In this document: positions 26,619-36,874 of the stretch, piece by piece
Position numbering within the stretch: position 1 is the first letter of the stretch
How the letters are laid out: each line of letters starts with the position of its first letter
DNA from: Gammaproteobacteria bacterium
GTDB lineage: Bacteria; Pseudomonadota; Gammaproteobacteria; Poriferisulfidales; GCA-002705445
NCBI GenBank assembly: GCA_029268385.1
Contig: JAQWPG010000001.1
Span: 62,001-126,000, forward strand
Length of the DNA stretch: 64,000 nt
Direction: 5' to 3'
The notes under the pieces: generated by a model
Told to the model about the DNA's origin: nothing
The model's input: the letters and a program-made list of their open reading frames with translations, nothing else
Database searches by the model: none
Program-made: the position numbers and the translations under genes

Positions 26619-27731
26619 ATGGATAATTCATACTTTAAAGATCTATTTGTATTGGAGCTAGCGAATAATCACTGGGGAAATGTCGATAGGGGTTTAAAAA
26701 TAGTTAGAGATTTTGGTGCTATCGTAAGACATAATAGTGTAAAAGCAGCAATAAAGCTTCAGTTTAGAGATGTTGACAGTTTCGTTCATAAAGATTTTAA
26801 AGATCATCAGTCAAGATATATTCAGAAAACTCTTGATACAAAACTAACTGAATCAGAATATAAAATACTAGTTGATGAAGTTGTTAATGTTGGATGTATT
26901 CCTATGGCAACACCATTTGATGAAAAATCTGTAGACTTATGTGATAAATTAAATTTGCCAATAATAAAAATTGCTAGCTCAGATGCAAACGATTGGCCAT
27001 TAATTGAAAAAATCGCTACATTAAAAAAACCAATTATTACTTCAACTGGAGGTCTGTCTGAGAAAGATTTAGATGACCTTGTTGCATTTTGTAAAAACAG
27101 AAATATACCTTTAGCTATAAATCATTGTGTGTCTATGTATCCGTCAGAAGATAATGAATTGTTTTTAGATCAAATTGATTATCTGAAAAATCGCTATCCT
27201 GATAATGTGATAGGACTTTCAACTCATGAATACCATAGTTGGACAGATTCTATGTTAATTTCTTATGCTAAAGGTGCAAGAACATGGGAAAGGCATATTG
27301 ATATTGAATATGAGGGGAAAGAATGGGAAGGAAAGTCAGTCTCTAAGTACTGCTCAACCCCCAAAAATTGTGATGTTTGGTTCCAAGCATACAATAAAGC
27401 GAAAGAAATGAGTGGTGGAGTAAATGATCTAAAAAGAGTTATTCCAAACAAAGAAACCAGGTATCTTGATGAGCTGCTCAGAGGAATATACGCCAAAAAA
27501 AATATTGAGCAAGGAACTATTATTGATAGTAAAAATTTTTCAGAATTATTTTATCTTGCAATCCCGCTTCAAAAAGGCCAAATTTCGTGTAGAGAAATAA
27601 TTAATGGAATTTCAATAACACAAGATATTTCAAAAGATAAGCCATTAACAGTCGACCATATTGATGGGCCATATAGCACAGAATCAGATTTAAAAAGTAT
27701 GATATTAGATAGAGGGTTTGAAGCTGTTTAG
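26619..27731 (+). CDS. NeuB-like PEP-condensing synthase with SAF domain
   Basis: A 370-residue protein of the N-acetylneuraminate synthase family, which condenses phosphoenolpyruvate with a sugar. ELANNHWGNVDRGLKIV at the N-terminus corresponds to the EIGxNHxG motif, and KLQFRDVDS, ATPFDEKSVD, KIASSDANDWPLIEKIA and CVSMYP follow in barrel order. Residues about 290-355 form the C-terminal SAF (antifreeze-like) domain that covers the active site in NeuB. The segment after the metal His differs from sialic-acid synthases: ERHIDIEYEGKEWEGKSVSK stands where EKHFTLD...GxDHxxS is usual, so the sugar is likely not ManNAc. No CMP-sugar synthetase (NeuA) lies nearby. The last gene of the cassette, it is followed after 34 bases by a GT-C-like gene. 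Confidence 0.8.
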   Translation: MDNSYFKDLFVLELANNHWGNVDRGLKIVRDFGAIVRHNSVKAAIKLQFRDVDSFVHKDFKDHQSRYIQKTLDTKLTESEYKILVDEVVNVGCIPMATPFDEKSVDLCDKLNLPIIKIASSDANDWPLIEKIATLKKPIITSTGGLSEKDLDDLVAFCKNRNIPLAINHCVSMYPSEDNELFLDQIDYLKNRYPDNVIGLSTHEYHSWTDSMLISYAKGARTWERHIDIEYEGKEWEGKSVSKYCSTPKNCDVWFQAYNKAKEMSGGVNDLKRVIPNKETRYLDELLRGIYAKKNIEQGTIIDSKNFSELFYLAIPLQKGQISCREIINGISITQDISKDKPLTVDHIDGPYSTESDLKSMILDRGFEAV

Positions 27732-27765
27732 CGCAAAAATTTTAAAATGTTAATAAATATTTCTA

Positions 27766-29622
27766 ATGAAATATACCATAAAAATAAACGAAAGCTCTAA
27801 TTCTATCCCCTTTATATGTTGGCTATGTGCTGTATCTTTAGTTTTACTATACAATTACCTTTATTCATTTAGCTATCTACCCATTACTGAAGGATGGTTT
27901 ACAGTATTCGCACAATTAATGAATAATGGAATGACACCATATAAAGATTTCTACTTATATTTAACACCACTATACCCAATTATAATATCAAATTTTATTT
28001 TAATATTTGGAGATTCATTCTTTGCATTAAGGTTATTTGGATTTTTTATAACATTAATAATAACAACGTTACTATACGCAATATTATTAAAAAGATTTAA
28101 GCCTGTACCAGCTATGTTTTCATCAATAGTATGCATGTTTTATTATCAATCAGGAGTCGCATATATAACCTATGATTTCACTCAAATATTGACAACTTTT
28201 ACATTAGCATCATTATTATTTTTGATACTCCTGAGTGATATTAAAAGTGATAATATTGAAAAAAATAGGACTAAGGTATATTTTTACTTAGCATTGTCAG
28301 GTTTTTTTTCAAGTTTAGCTTTTTTCATAAAGCAGAGTAATGGATCGATGATAGTAATTGCATCAGCTTTTGCCGCATTTTATTTGGTATATTTTAATTA
28401 TAACAAGAATTTCAAATTGATTAGTTATTATATTTTAGGCGGGTTAATACCATCTTTTTTTATAATTTTATGGTTAGTTTTGGAAGGTGCATTTTTAAAT
28501 TTTATAGATCAAATATTTACAGGTGCTATAAGTGCAAAAGGTGAACTTGACCATATATTATTTGGTTGGCTAAATGGTTTAATAAATAATATATTTTTTT
28601 CGCAAGTGGAAACTATACTATTTTGGTTTGTAAAATTATTTTTTATTTCACTAATCACATACTACATCTTCAAAAAAATAATTTTTCAAGAAAGTTTCAA
28701 AAATAATCTTTTCTATATTTTTTTCTTGAACACACTGATAATAATTACTTTATTTAACTCATATTATGATTACTTAAGCATTAATAATAAAATTAAATTT
28801 TATGCATATCACTATAATAATTATATAATACCTATGGTTGTAACATCATCTACTGCTTTACTATTATTTTTTTCTTCAAGTTTGGTTTTTACAAAATTAT
28901 GCAATTATTTTAATTCAAAAGATGTAATTATTACTATTTTTTCTATTGGGATGATTTTTGGTAACGGAACTTCTGCTGGATTAAGTGAAATTGGAGTATT
29001 TCTCTTTCTGGGTTTTGTATTCTCATACTTTATGACCTCAAATTTTTTTAAAATTCCTGGATCATTCATGGTTATTACATTAGGATTATCTTTAATTTTT
29101 GTATTCTCTAATAAAAAGTTTATTACTCCATACACGTGGTGGGGAGCTATAGAGCCAAGCGTAAGGACCGAAAGATCGTATAGTGATATTGATTTATTAA
29201 AAAATTTAAAAATATCAACTTCCTCGAATGAAAGGTTTGATAAAATAAATAGTATTCTTAAAGATTATGGAGGCAACGAGTCTATTTTTGCATTTCCCAA
29301 TATCCCAATGATGTATTTACTTGCTAATAATCTTCCAAATTCTAAGGTAGTTGTTCCATGGTTTGATTTTTTACCAGATGAGCCAGCAAAAGAAGAGGCT
29401 TTAAGAATAAAAAAATCTCCGCCCGAAGTAATTATTAACCTTGTGCTGCCAGAAATAGCATGGAGTGCACATGAGAGATTATTTCGACATAATAAACGTT
29501 TAGGTCAAAGAGAAATATTAGATGTTATTAATGATTTAACGCTGAATAAATCATTGTATAAATTAAGTTTAAACGAGGATCTGTCTAATGATTTATTTCT
29601 ACAGATATGGATAAAAAAATAA
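27766..29622 (+). CDS. GT-C (ArnT/PMT-like) membrane glycosyltransferase
   Basis: A 618-residue protein with about 12 membrane helices up to residue 460 and a soluble C-terminal part of about 150 residues. The first extracytoplasmic loop reads MNNGMTPYKDFYLYLTPLYP (about residues 50-69). The pattern G-M-x-P-Y-x-D-F...P is characteristic of GT39/GT83-like dolichyl- or polyprenyl-phosphate sugar transferases, with the Asp as likely catalytic base. It probably adds a sugar in the periplasm. It follows the cyclase cassette by 34 bases and precedes the flippase by 14, so it may belong to the same transcript and act on its product. Family-level assignment only. Confidence 0.65.
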   Translation: MKYTIKINESSNSIPFICWLCAVSLVLLYNYLYSFSYLPITEGWFTVFAQLMNNGMTPYKDFYLYLTPLYPIIISNFILIFGDSFFALRLFGFFITLIITTLLYAILLKRFKPVPAMFSSIVCMFYYQSGVAYITYDFTQILTTFTLASLLFLILLSDIKSDNIEKNRTKVYFYLALSGFFSSLAFFIKQSNGSMIVIASAFAAFYLVYFNYNKNFKLISYYILGGLIPSFFIILWLVLEGAFLNFIDQIFTGAISAKGELDHILFGWLNGLINNIFFSQVETILFWFVKLFFISLITYYIFKKIIFQESFKNNLFYIFFLNTLIIITLFNSYYDYLSINNKIKFYAYHYNNYIIPMVVTSSTALLLFFSSSLVFTKLCNYFNSKDVIITIFSIGMIFGNGTSAGLSEIGVFLFLGFVFSYFMTSNFFKIPGSFMVITLGLSLIFVFSNKKFITPYTWWGAIEPSVRTERSYSDIDLLKNLKISTSSNERFDKINSILKDYGGNESIFAFPNIPMMYLLANNLPNSKVVVPWFDFLPDEPAKEEALRIKKSPPEVIINLVLPEIAWSAHERLFRHNKRLGQREILDVINDLTLNKSLYKLSLNEDLSNDLFLQIWIKK

Positions 29623-29636
29623 TTATTGAGTAATTT

Positions 29637-30908
29637 ATGAATATAGTATTTCTCTACAGAATATGTCACGCACTACTGGCGATAGTTACTTTATATTTTA
29701 TAACACATTACCTTACACCTGATGAACAGGGTTGGTATTATACATTTTTGAGTTTTTCAGCGCTCATATATTTATTTGATTTTGGTTTATCAATTGCTTT
29801 GGTTCATGTGAGTGCTATAGAATTTGTAAGATTAAAATGGGGTAGCGAAGGATTGATTTTAGGAAGTAAATCTAATAAATTTCAAGAATTTATAAATGCT
29901 TCATTTGTTAAGTACTTAAAAAAAGGAATATTGTATTTTATAATAATATTTCCTTTTGGAATATTATATTTTAATGATAACGAAGCTGCAAAAAATTATT
30001 TTTGGTATTTGCCATGGATAGTACATGCAATTTTATCTGCATTAAGCTTAATATGCTTACCTTATTTATCTATTATAGAAGGATCAGGAAATATTAAGGA
30101 AATATATGCTGTAAAGACTGTACAAATCTTTGCAGGATGTATTTTATGTTGTTTACTAATATATCTTAATTACCCTTTATATGCGGCATCAATGCTATTA
30201 CTATCTGTAGTAATAATAACTATTTTTTGGATGATATTTTATAGAAAAAATAATTTACCAGAAAAAATAAATTTTGTAAGTAACTATACATGGAAAGATG
30301 ATACAAAATTATTTAAAAATAAAGTAGGAATTACTTTTCTTAGTTCATATTTATTTGTTCAAATATATACGCCAATTTTATTTTACTTTGAGGATCCAGT
30401 GGCCGCAGGCCAATTTGGTTTATCACTCGCCGTTGGAAATATGATTGGTTTAATATCAAGTTCATGGTTTATAACAAATATTCCAAGTATGACAAAATTT
30501 GTTGCAGAAGGTGATCATAGTAAATTTAAAATTTTATTTAGAAAAGCATTTTATCAGTCTTCTTTTTTTCTAATATTTTCAGTTACCTTAATAAGCTTTT
30601 TGTATTATTTATTTATTCATCAAGAAATATTTAATAGAATATTAGGATTTTATAATTTCTTAGGAATATTAATTTTCATCATTATTACCCATTTAATTAA
30701 TTCAATAGTAATATATATTAGGTGTTTTAAAAAAGAGCCTTTGGCCATTCAGCATTTTATTTGTTCTATATTAACTTTAATAACTGGCACATATTCATTA
30801 ATATACTATTCTGTAACTGGTCTAATTATAGCAATATTAGTAACTCAGATTTTTATAACAGTCCCGGTTACCTTAATCGGCTGGAGAAAATATAAATTAA
30901 GTAAATGA
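29637..30908 (+). CDS. Wzx-like polysaccharide flippase (MOP superfamily)
   Basis: A 423-residue protein with about 12 membrane helices and almost no loops. Its size and layout are those of Wzx-type lipopolysaccharide repeat-unit flippases. The start (MNIVFLYRICHALLAIVTLYF, then THYLTPDEQGWYYTFLSFSAL) matches the family pattern in which helix 1 is followed by a short loop containing L-x-x-x-x-x-G-x-Y/W. The protein would move the undecaprenyl-diphosphate-linked repeat unit across the inner membrane. No ABC transporter for O-antigen is present, which supports a Wzx-dependent pathway, but Wzz and a sugar-phosphate transferase (WecA/WbaP) are not in the window. It is convergent with the reverse-strand GT2 gene, 14 bases apart. 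Confidence 0.75.
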   Translation: MNIVFLYRICHALLAIVTLYFITHYLTPDEQGWYYTFLSFSALIYLFDFGLSIALVHVSAIEFVRLKWGSEGLILGSKSNKFQEFINASFVKYLKKGILYFIIIFPFGILYFNDNEAAKNYFWYLPWIVHAILSALSLICLPYLSIIEGSGNIKEIYAVKTVQIFAGCILCCLLIYLNYPLYAASMLLLSVVIITIFWMIFYRKNNLPEKINFVSNYTWKDDTKLFKNKVGITFLSSYLFVQIYTPILFYFEDPVAAGQFGLSLAVGNMIGLISSSWFITNIPSMTKFVAEGDHSKFKILFRKAFYQSSFFLIFSVTLISFLYYLFIHQEIFNRILGFYNFLGILIFIIITHLINSIVIYIRCFKKEPLAIQHFICSILTLITGTYSLIYYSVTGLIIAILVTQIFITVPVTLIGWRKYKLSK

Positions 30909-30922
30909 GATGTGGTTATTTT

Positions 30923-31654
30923 TTATTTAAATAAATATTTTATATGATAATACAACATGCTTTTAAGATGAATATAAAAAAATTTGAAACTTTTATGACT
31001 TTGATGATTACCTACATGTATAACTGTTTGCGTATTTATTCGAAGAGTTTTTCCACCAGATATTTTTATTCTTTTACATAAATCAACGTCCTCATAATAC
31101 ATAAAAAATTTACTATCAAACATACCGATATTCTTAAAATTTTCGGATTTCATTATCATGAACATGCCAGATACCCAGTCAACCTCGTTATAATCGTGAG
31201 AATCATTATATTTATTTTTTTGCAAAAAATTTAATTTTCTTAAAAAAGGTGTTATTAAGGAAGGAAATTCTCTTGCATTATCTTGCATATGATTACTTTC
31301 ATCCACAGCTTTTGGTGATAAGAGAAAAGTATTGTCTATATTGAAATATTTAATTAGATCTTTAAAACATATTTTTTTTATTCTTACATCAGGGTTAATG
31401 ATTACAAAATAATCACAGGTTGAACTATTGAACGCGTAGTTATGATTTTCACCAAATCCCTTAACTTCCTTATTAGTTATAAAATTAATTGGGAATTTTT
31501 TAAATTTTCTTAATTCTTGAATATCTTCTTTTGTATTAATTGTTATTAAAATTTCATTAATATTTTCAATTTTTTCAAGATCTCTTAATAAGTTTTTTAC
31601 GATATTTGCTTGATTATGACTTATAATTGATATATTTATTTTTTCTTGTGTCAT
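30923..31654 (-). CDS. GT2 glycosyltransferase, rhamnosyltransferase-like
   Basis: A 243-residue family 2 glycosyltransferase. ISIISHNQANIVKNLL begins the GT-A fold, GFGENHNYAF is typical of WbbL-like enzymes, YFVIINPDVRI contains the metal-binding NPDV (DxD-equivalent), WVSGMFMIMK is the conserved acceptor segment, and YYEDVDLCKRI the ED motif near the catalytic base. This set resembles dTDP-L-rhamnosyltransferases of O-antigen loci, and a full dTDP-rhamnose pathway is encoded at 3568-6959. At 243 residues it is shorter than the usual 260-300 and lacks a C-terminal helical tail. Read from the reverse strand, it is second in a two-gene unit, nine bases after the larger GT2. Confidence 0.8.
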   Translation of the reverse strand: MTQEKINISIISHNQANIVKNLLRDLEKIENINEILITINTKEDIQELRKFKKFPINFITNKEVKGFGENHNYAFNSSTCDYFVIINPDVRIKKICFKDLIKYFNIDNTFLLSPKAVDESNHMQDNAREFPSLITPFLRKLNFLQKNKYNDSHDYNEVDWVSGMFMIMKSENFKNIGMFDSKFFMYYEDVDLCKRIKISGGKTLRINTQTVIHVGNHQSHKSFKFFYIHLKSMLYYHIKYLFK

Positions 31655-31663
31655 AACAATATA

Positions 31664-32707
31664 TTATTTAAAAATTTTCTCTTTTTTGATATTTTTTATA
31701 AATTTTAACAATAAAGCAATATCACCATTAATAAATCTCCCGTAAATTGTAACAAAAAAACACCATGTAATTGCAAGATTATAGGGTAATTTGAATATTG
31801 GTAATATAAAGAATTTGTAACAGCTGTATTCACGAAGTATTTCAAATTTATTTTCAATATATGAAAGATCTTCTTTTAAATAATACATGGATCGAAATAT
31901 ATAAGATGGAAAAAAGCATTTTACATTTTTACACTCAATTTTTTTTTTCAAGTTTTCGCTAATTAAACCCTTATCTACATAACTCTGAAGTATAGAACCA
32001 AATTTATTTATGAAAACATCATAAAGATCATAACCACCGGAATTATTTTTTTGTATTGCAATAATGTAATCTTTAAAATAATAGCATGATTTGGACTTTG
32101 TGGCAGCATCTAGCAAAAGATTTACCTGCACTAAGTTAGTTCCACAATAATCATTTGCATCTATATTTTTAATAAGTGATTTATTTATTATATTTGCTGA
32201 GGCAAGAGTCATTTGTGAAGAAATTTTCACTAAAAAATCATCTATTTTTAATGGTTTATTTTTATGTGTTAGGTTTAGAGGGTATTCTTTTTCGTGATCA
32301 ACATAGAAACCATATGGCCTAAGAAAAATACACCCATAATTTTCCTTTTTTATTTCATCTAAAACTTTATGTAATGTATTTGCACAATATATATCATCAT
32401 CACAAAAAATATGAACATATTTTCCGGAGGACATGTTAAAACATTGGGCTACGTTTGCATCAGAACCAATATTATTTAAATTACGCTTATATCTTATTTT
32501 TAAATTTAATGCTTTATACTTTTCAACAATATTTTGAGTCAAGTTATTATCGCTATTATCTGAAACTATGATTTCTATTATTGAATCATATCCCTTGATC
32601 TGTTCGTTTAAGCTTTTCAGGCTTTTGTCTAAATAAGTATGTCTATTCCTAGTCGGAATAGCTATAGATAAAAGTATTTTATCTTTATATTTTGACGAAC
32701 TATTCAT
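31664..32707 (-). CDS. GT2 glycosyltransferase, abequosyltransferase-like
   Basis: A 347-residue family 2 glycosyltransferase. LSIAIPTRNRHTYLDKSLKS near residues 13-32 starts the GT-A domain, IVSDNSDNN is the nucleotide segment, NIGSDANVAQCFN and YVHIFCDDDIYC (DDD metal site) follow. The I-P-T-x-N-R start with N-I-G-x-x-x-N-V is often seen in RfbV-like transferases that use CDP-dideoxysugars, which would suit the rfbF/rfbG pathway here (inference). Residues 260-347 form a partly hydrophobic, membrane-associating tail. It is transcribed from the strand opposite to the rest of the island, divergently from queA, behind an extended -10 box. Confidence 0.78.
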   Translation of the reverse strand: MNSSSKYKDKILLSIAIPTRNRHTYLDKSLKSLNEQIKGYDSIIEIIVSDNSDNNLTQNIVEKYKALNLKIRYKRNLNNIGSDANVAQCFNMSSGKYVHIFCDDDIYCANTLHKVLDEIKKENYGCIFLRPYGFYVDHEKEYPLNLTHKNKPLKIDDFLVKISSQMTLASANIINKSLIKNIDANDYCGTNLVQVNLLLDAATKSKSCYYFKDYIIAIQKNNSGGYDLYDVFINKFGSILQSYVDKGLISENLKKKIECKNVKCFFPSYIFRSMYYLKEDLSYIENKFEILREYSCYKFFILPIFKLPYNLAITWCFFVTIYGRFINGDIALLLKFIKNIKKEKIFK

Positions 32708-32737
32708 TATGCTATCCTATGCTCTAAATTTAAATAC

Positions 32738-32746
32738 ATTATAGCA
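32738..32746 (-). promoter_or_regulatory. Candidate extended -10 promoter of the reverse GT2 pair
   Basis: Read on the minus strand, TGCTATAAT (32746 to 32738) is an exact extended -10 element (TGN followed by TATAAT), 30 bases before the ATG of the 347-residue glycosyltransferase. It lies in the 57-base gap shared with queA. No good -35 is present, which extended -10 promoters do not strictly need. Confidence 0.5.
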
Positions 32747-32764
32747 ATATAACCAATATAAAAG

Positions 32765-34884
<2,120 letters not shown>

Positions 34885-34925
34885 ATAAAATATAAAAAAG
34901 AAATTTAAATTTTATAGGAAAAAAT

Positions 34926-35240
34926 ATGAATATAATAAATAATGCATATGCTCAATCAGCAAGCCCAGCAGATGGTGGAATGAGTATGCTTATAATGGTA
35001 GGCTTATTTTTTGTAATTATGTATTTTATGATAATTAGACCCCAAAATAAGAGGGTTAAAGAACATAATAAACTAATAGACTCGCTTTCTAATGGAACAG
35101 AAGTTGTTGTTTCAAACGGCATTATGGGTAAAATAATAAAAATAAAAGATGATGTTATTGAATTAGAAATATCAAATAATGTTTGTATTAAAGTAAGGAA
35201 AAACTCTATAACAACAGTTCTTCCAAAAGGATCAATATAA
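34926..35240 (+). CDS. yajC: Sec translocon accessory protein
   Basis: A 104-residue single-pass inner-membrane protein of the SecD-SecF-YajC complex. A hydrophobic helix at about residues 20-38 ends in the family motif MIIRPQNKRVKEHNKL, followed by a small cytoplasmic beta-rich domain (GTEVVVSNGIMGKIIKI). Size matches E. coli YajC (110). It precedes secD by eight bases and shares its transcript. The short alanine/serine-rich start (NAYAQSASPADGG) resembles the extracytoplasmic N-terminal segment seen in many homologues. Confidence 0.93.
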   Translation: MNIINNAYAQSASPADGGMSMLIMVGLFFVIMYFMIIRPQNKRVKEHNKLIDSLSNGTEVVVSNGIMGKIIKIKDDVIELEISNNVCIKVRKNSITTVLPKGSI

Positions 35241-35248
35241 AAAAATAA

Positions 35249-36874
35249 ATGAAAATTCTATCTTTAAAAAGAATAATTGTAATAATTGTTTTAATATTTA
35301 GTGTTGTTTACTCATTACCCACTTTTTTTAGTGAAACGCCAAACTGGCTAACATCATTAAACGCAAAAAAAATGAATTTAGGCCTAGACCTTAAAGGCGG
35401 CGTACATTTTCTTATGGAAGTAGATTTGGACGAAGTTGTATCAAGTAAATCAAAAAAATTATCAAGTGATATAAGGTCTCAGTTACGAAAAGAAAAAGTT
35501 AGGTATGTAAACTTTGATCATCAATTAACAGATATTAATATTGAATTCATAAATAATGATAATTATAAGAAAGCTGAAAAATTAATAAAAAATAATTATC
35601 AAGAGACTTTTGAAATCACAAAAATAAGTGATGCAAAAATGAATATCGCTATTTCAGATAAAACGCTTAATGAGCTAAGAATTGCTGCGATTAAGCAAAA
35701 TACAACTACATTGAGAAATCGGGTGAATGAACTTGGTGTTGCTGAACCAATAGTGCAGCAAAGTGGCAAAACAAGAATTGTTGTTGAGCTTCCTGGGATA
35801 AAAGACACTACTAGAGCAAAAGAAATAATAGGAGCTACTGCTACTCTAGAATTCAAAATGGTAGATGAGGACTCAGATCCATATGCGGCTGAAAGCTCTA
35901 ATCAAACTTCTTTAAGTTCGAAGTTATATTATGATGATACAGGCCAACCAGTTTTATTAAAAAGAGATGTAATTTTAACTGGTGAAAATATTGTTGACGC
36001 ATCTTCTGGTTTTGATAGAAACTCAAGACCGTCTGTCAATATAACTTTAGATAACCCTGGCGCAAAAAGATTTGCAAATATTACCGACGAGAATATAGGA
36101 AAATTAATGGCTGTTTTATTTATAGAAAGTAAATCAGAGCAGAAAATTATTGGGGGTGAAAGCAAAAGGATTACAAAAAAATATGAAAAAATAATCAGTA
36201 TTGCGACGATTCAAGAAAGATTATCTAAATCATTTCAAATTACTGGCCTTGATAGCCCAAAACAAGCAAGAGATCTATCGCTATACTTAAGAGCGGGTTC
36301 TATGGCAGCCCCGATGTATATTGTCGAAGAAAGAACAATTGGGCCAAGCTTAGGGGCAGACAATATTGAGAAAGGAAAAATATCTGTAATTATTGGATTA
36401 ATACTTGTTTTATTTTTCATGGTCTATTACTACAGAGTTTTTGGATTATTTGCAAATTCTGCATTAATAATAAATATATTGCTAATAGTTTCTATTATGT
36501 CACTAATACCTGGAGCAACATTAACTCTTCCGGGAATAGCTGGTATAGTTTTGACGGTTGGTATGGCAGTTGATGCCAATGTTTTGATTTTTGAAAGAGT
36601 GAAAGAAGAAATAAGGAATGGTTCTACTCCTTTAGCATCTATAGAGCTTGGTTATAAAAAAGCTTTTTCAACAATTGCTGATGCCAATATAACCACTTTA
36701 ATTGCGTCTATAATATTATTTATTTTTGGCACAGGGCCTATAAAAGGTTTCGCAGTTACATTATCTATTGGAGTTATTTGCTCAATGTTTACAGCAATTA
36801 TTGTTACGAGAATACTCGCAGATATTACATATGAAAAAAATTCTAACCTAAGAGTGAAAAAGTTAAATATATGA
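35249..36874 (+). CDS. secD: Protein translocase subunit SecD
   Basis: A 541-residue RND-like membrane protein that, with SecF, uses proton motive force to help pull preproteins across the inner membrane. An N-terminal helix is followed by the conserved MNLGLDLKGGVHFLMEVD, a large periplasmic region with VVELPGIKDTTRAKEIIGATATLEF (seen in parts), then GPSLGADNIEKG and five membrane helices with ADANVLIFERVKEE. It is shorter than E. coli SecD (615), mainly within the periplasmic head. It overlaps secF by four bases. Confidence 0.95.
   Translation: MKILSLKRIIVIIVLIFSVVYSLPTFFSETPNWLTSLNAKKMNLGLDLKGGVHFLMEVDLDEVVSSKSKKLSSDIRSQLRKEKVRYVNFDHQLTDINIEFINNDNYKKAEKLIKNNYQETFEITKISDAKMNIAISDKTLNELRIAAIKQNTTTLRNRVNELGVAEPIVQQSGKTRIVVELPGIKDTTRAKEIIGATATLEFKMVDEDSDPYAAESSNQTSLSSKLYYDDTGQPVLLKRDVILTGENIVDASSGFDRNSRPSVNITLDNPGAKRFANITDENIGKLMAVLFIESKSEQKIIGGESKRITKKYEKIISIATIQERLSKSFQITGLDSPKQARDLSLYLRAGSMAAPMYIVEERTIGPSLGADNIEKGKISVIIGLILVLFFMVYYYRVFGLFANSALIINILLIVSIMSLIPGATLTLPGIAGIVLTVGMAVDANVLIFERVKEEIRNGSTPLASIELGYKKAFSTIADANITTLIASIILFIFGTGPIKGFAVTLSIGVICSMFTAIIVTRILADITYEKNSNLRVKKLNI

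Noticed and set aside
30925-30950. TTATTTAAATAA palindrome between the flippase and GT2 genes as an operator or terminator
   Set aside because: Pure A/T palindromes are expected by chance at this composition, and part of it lies within the GT2 coding end.
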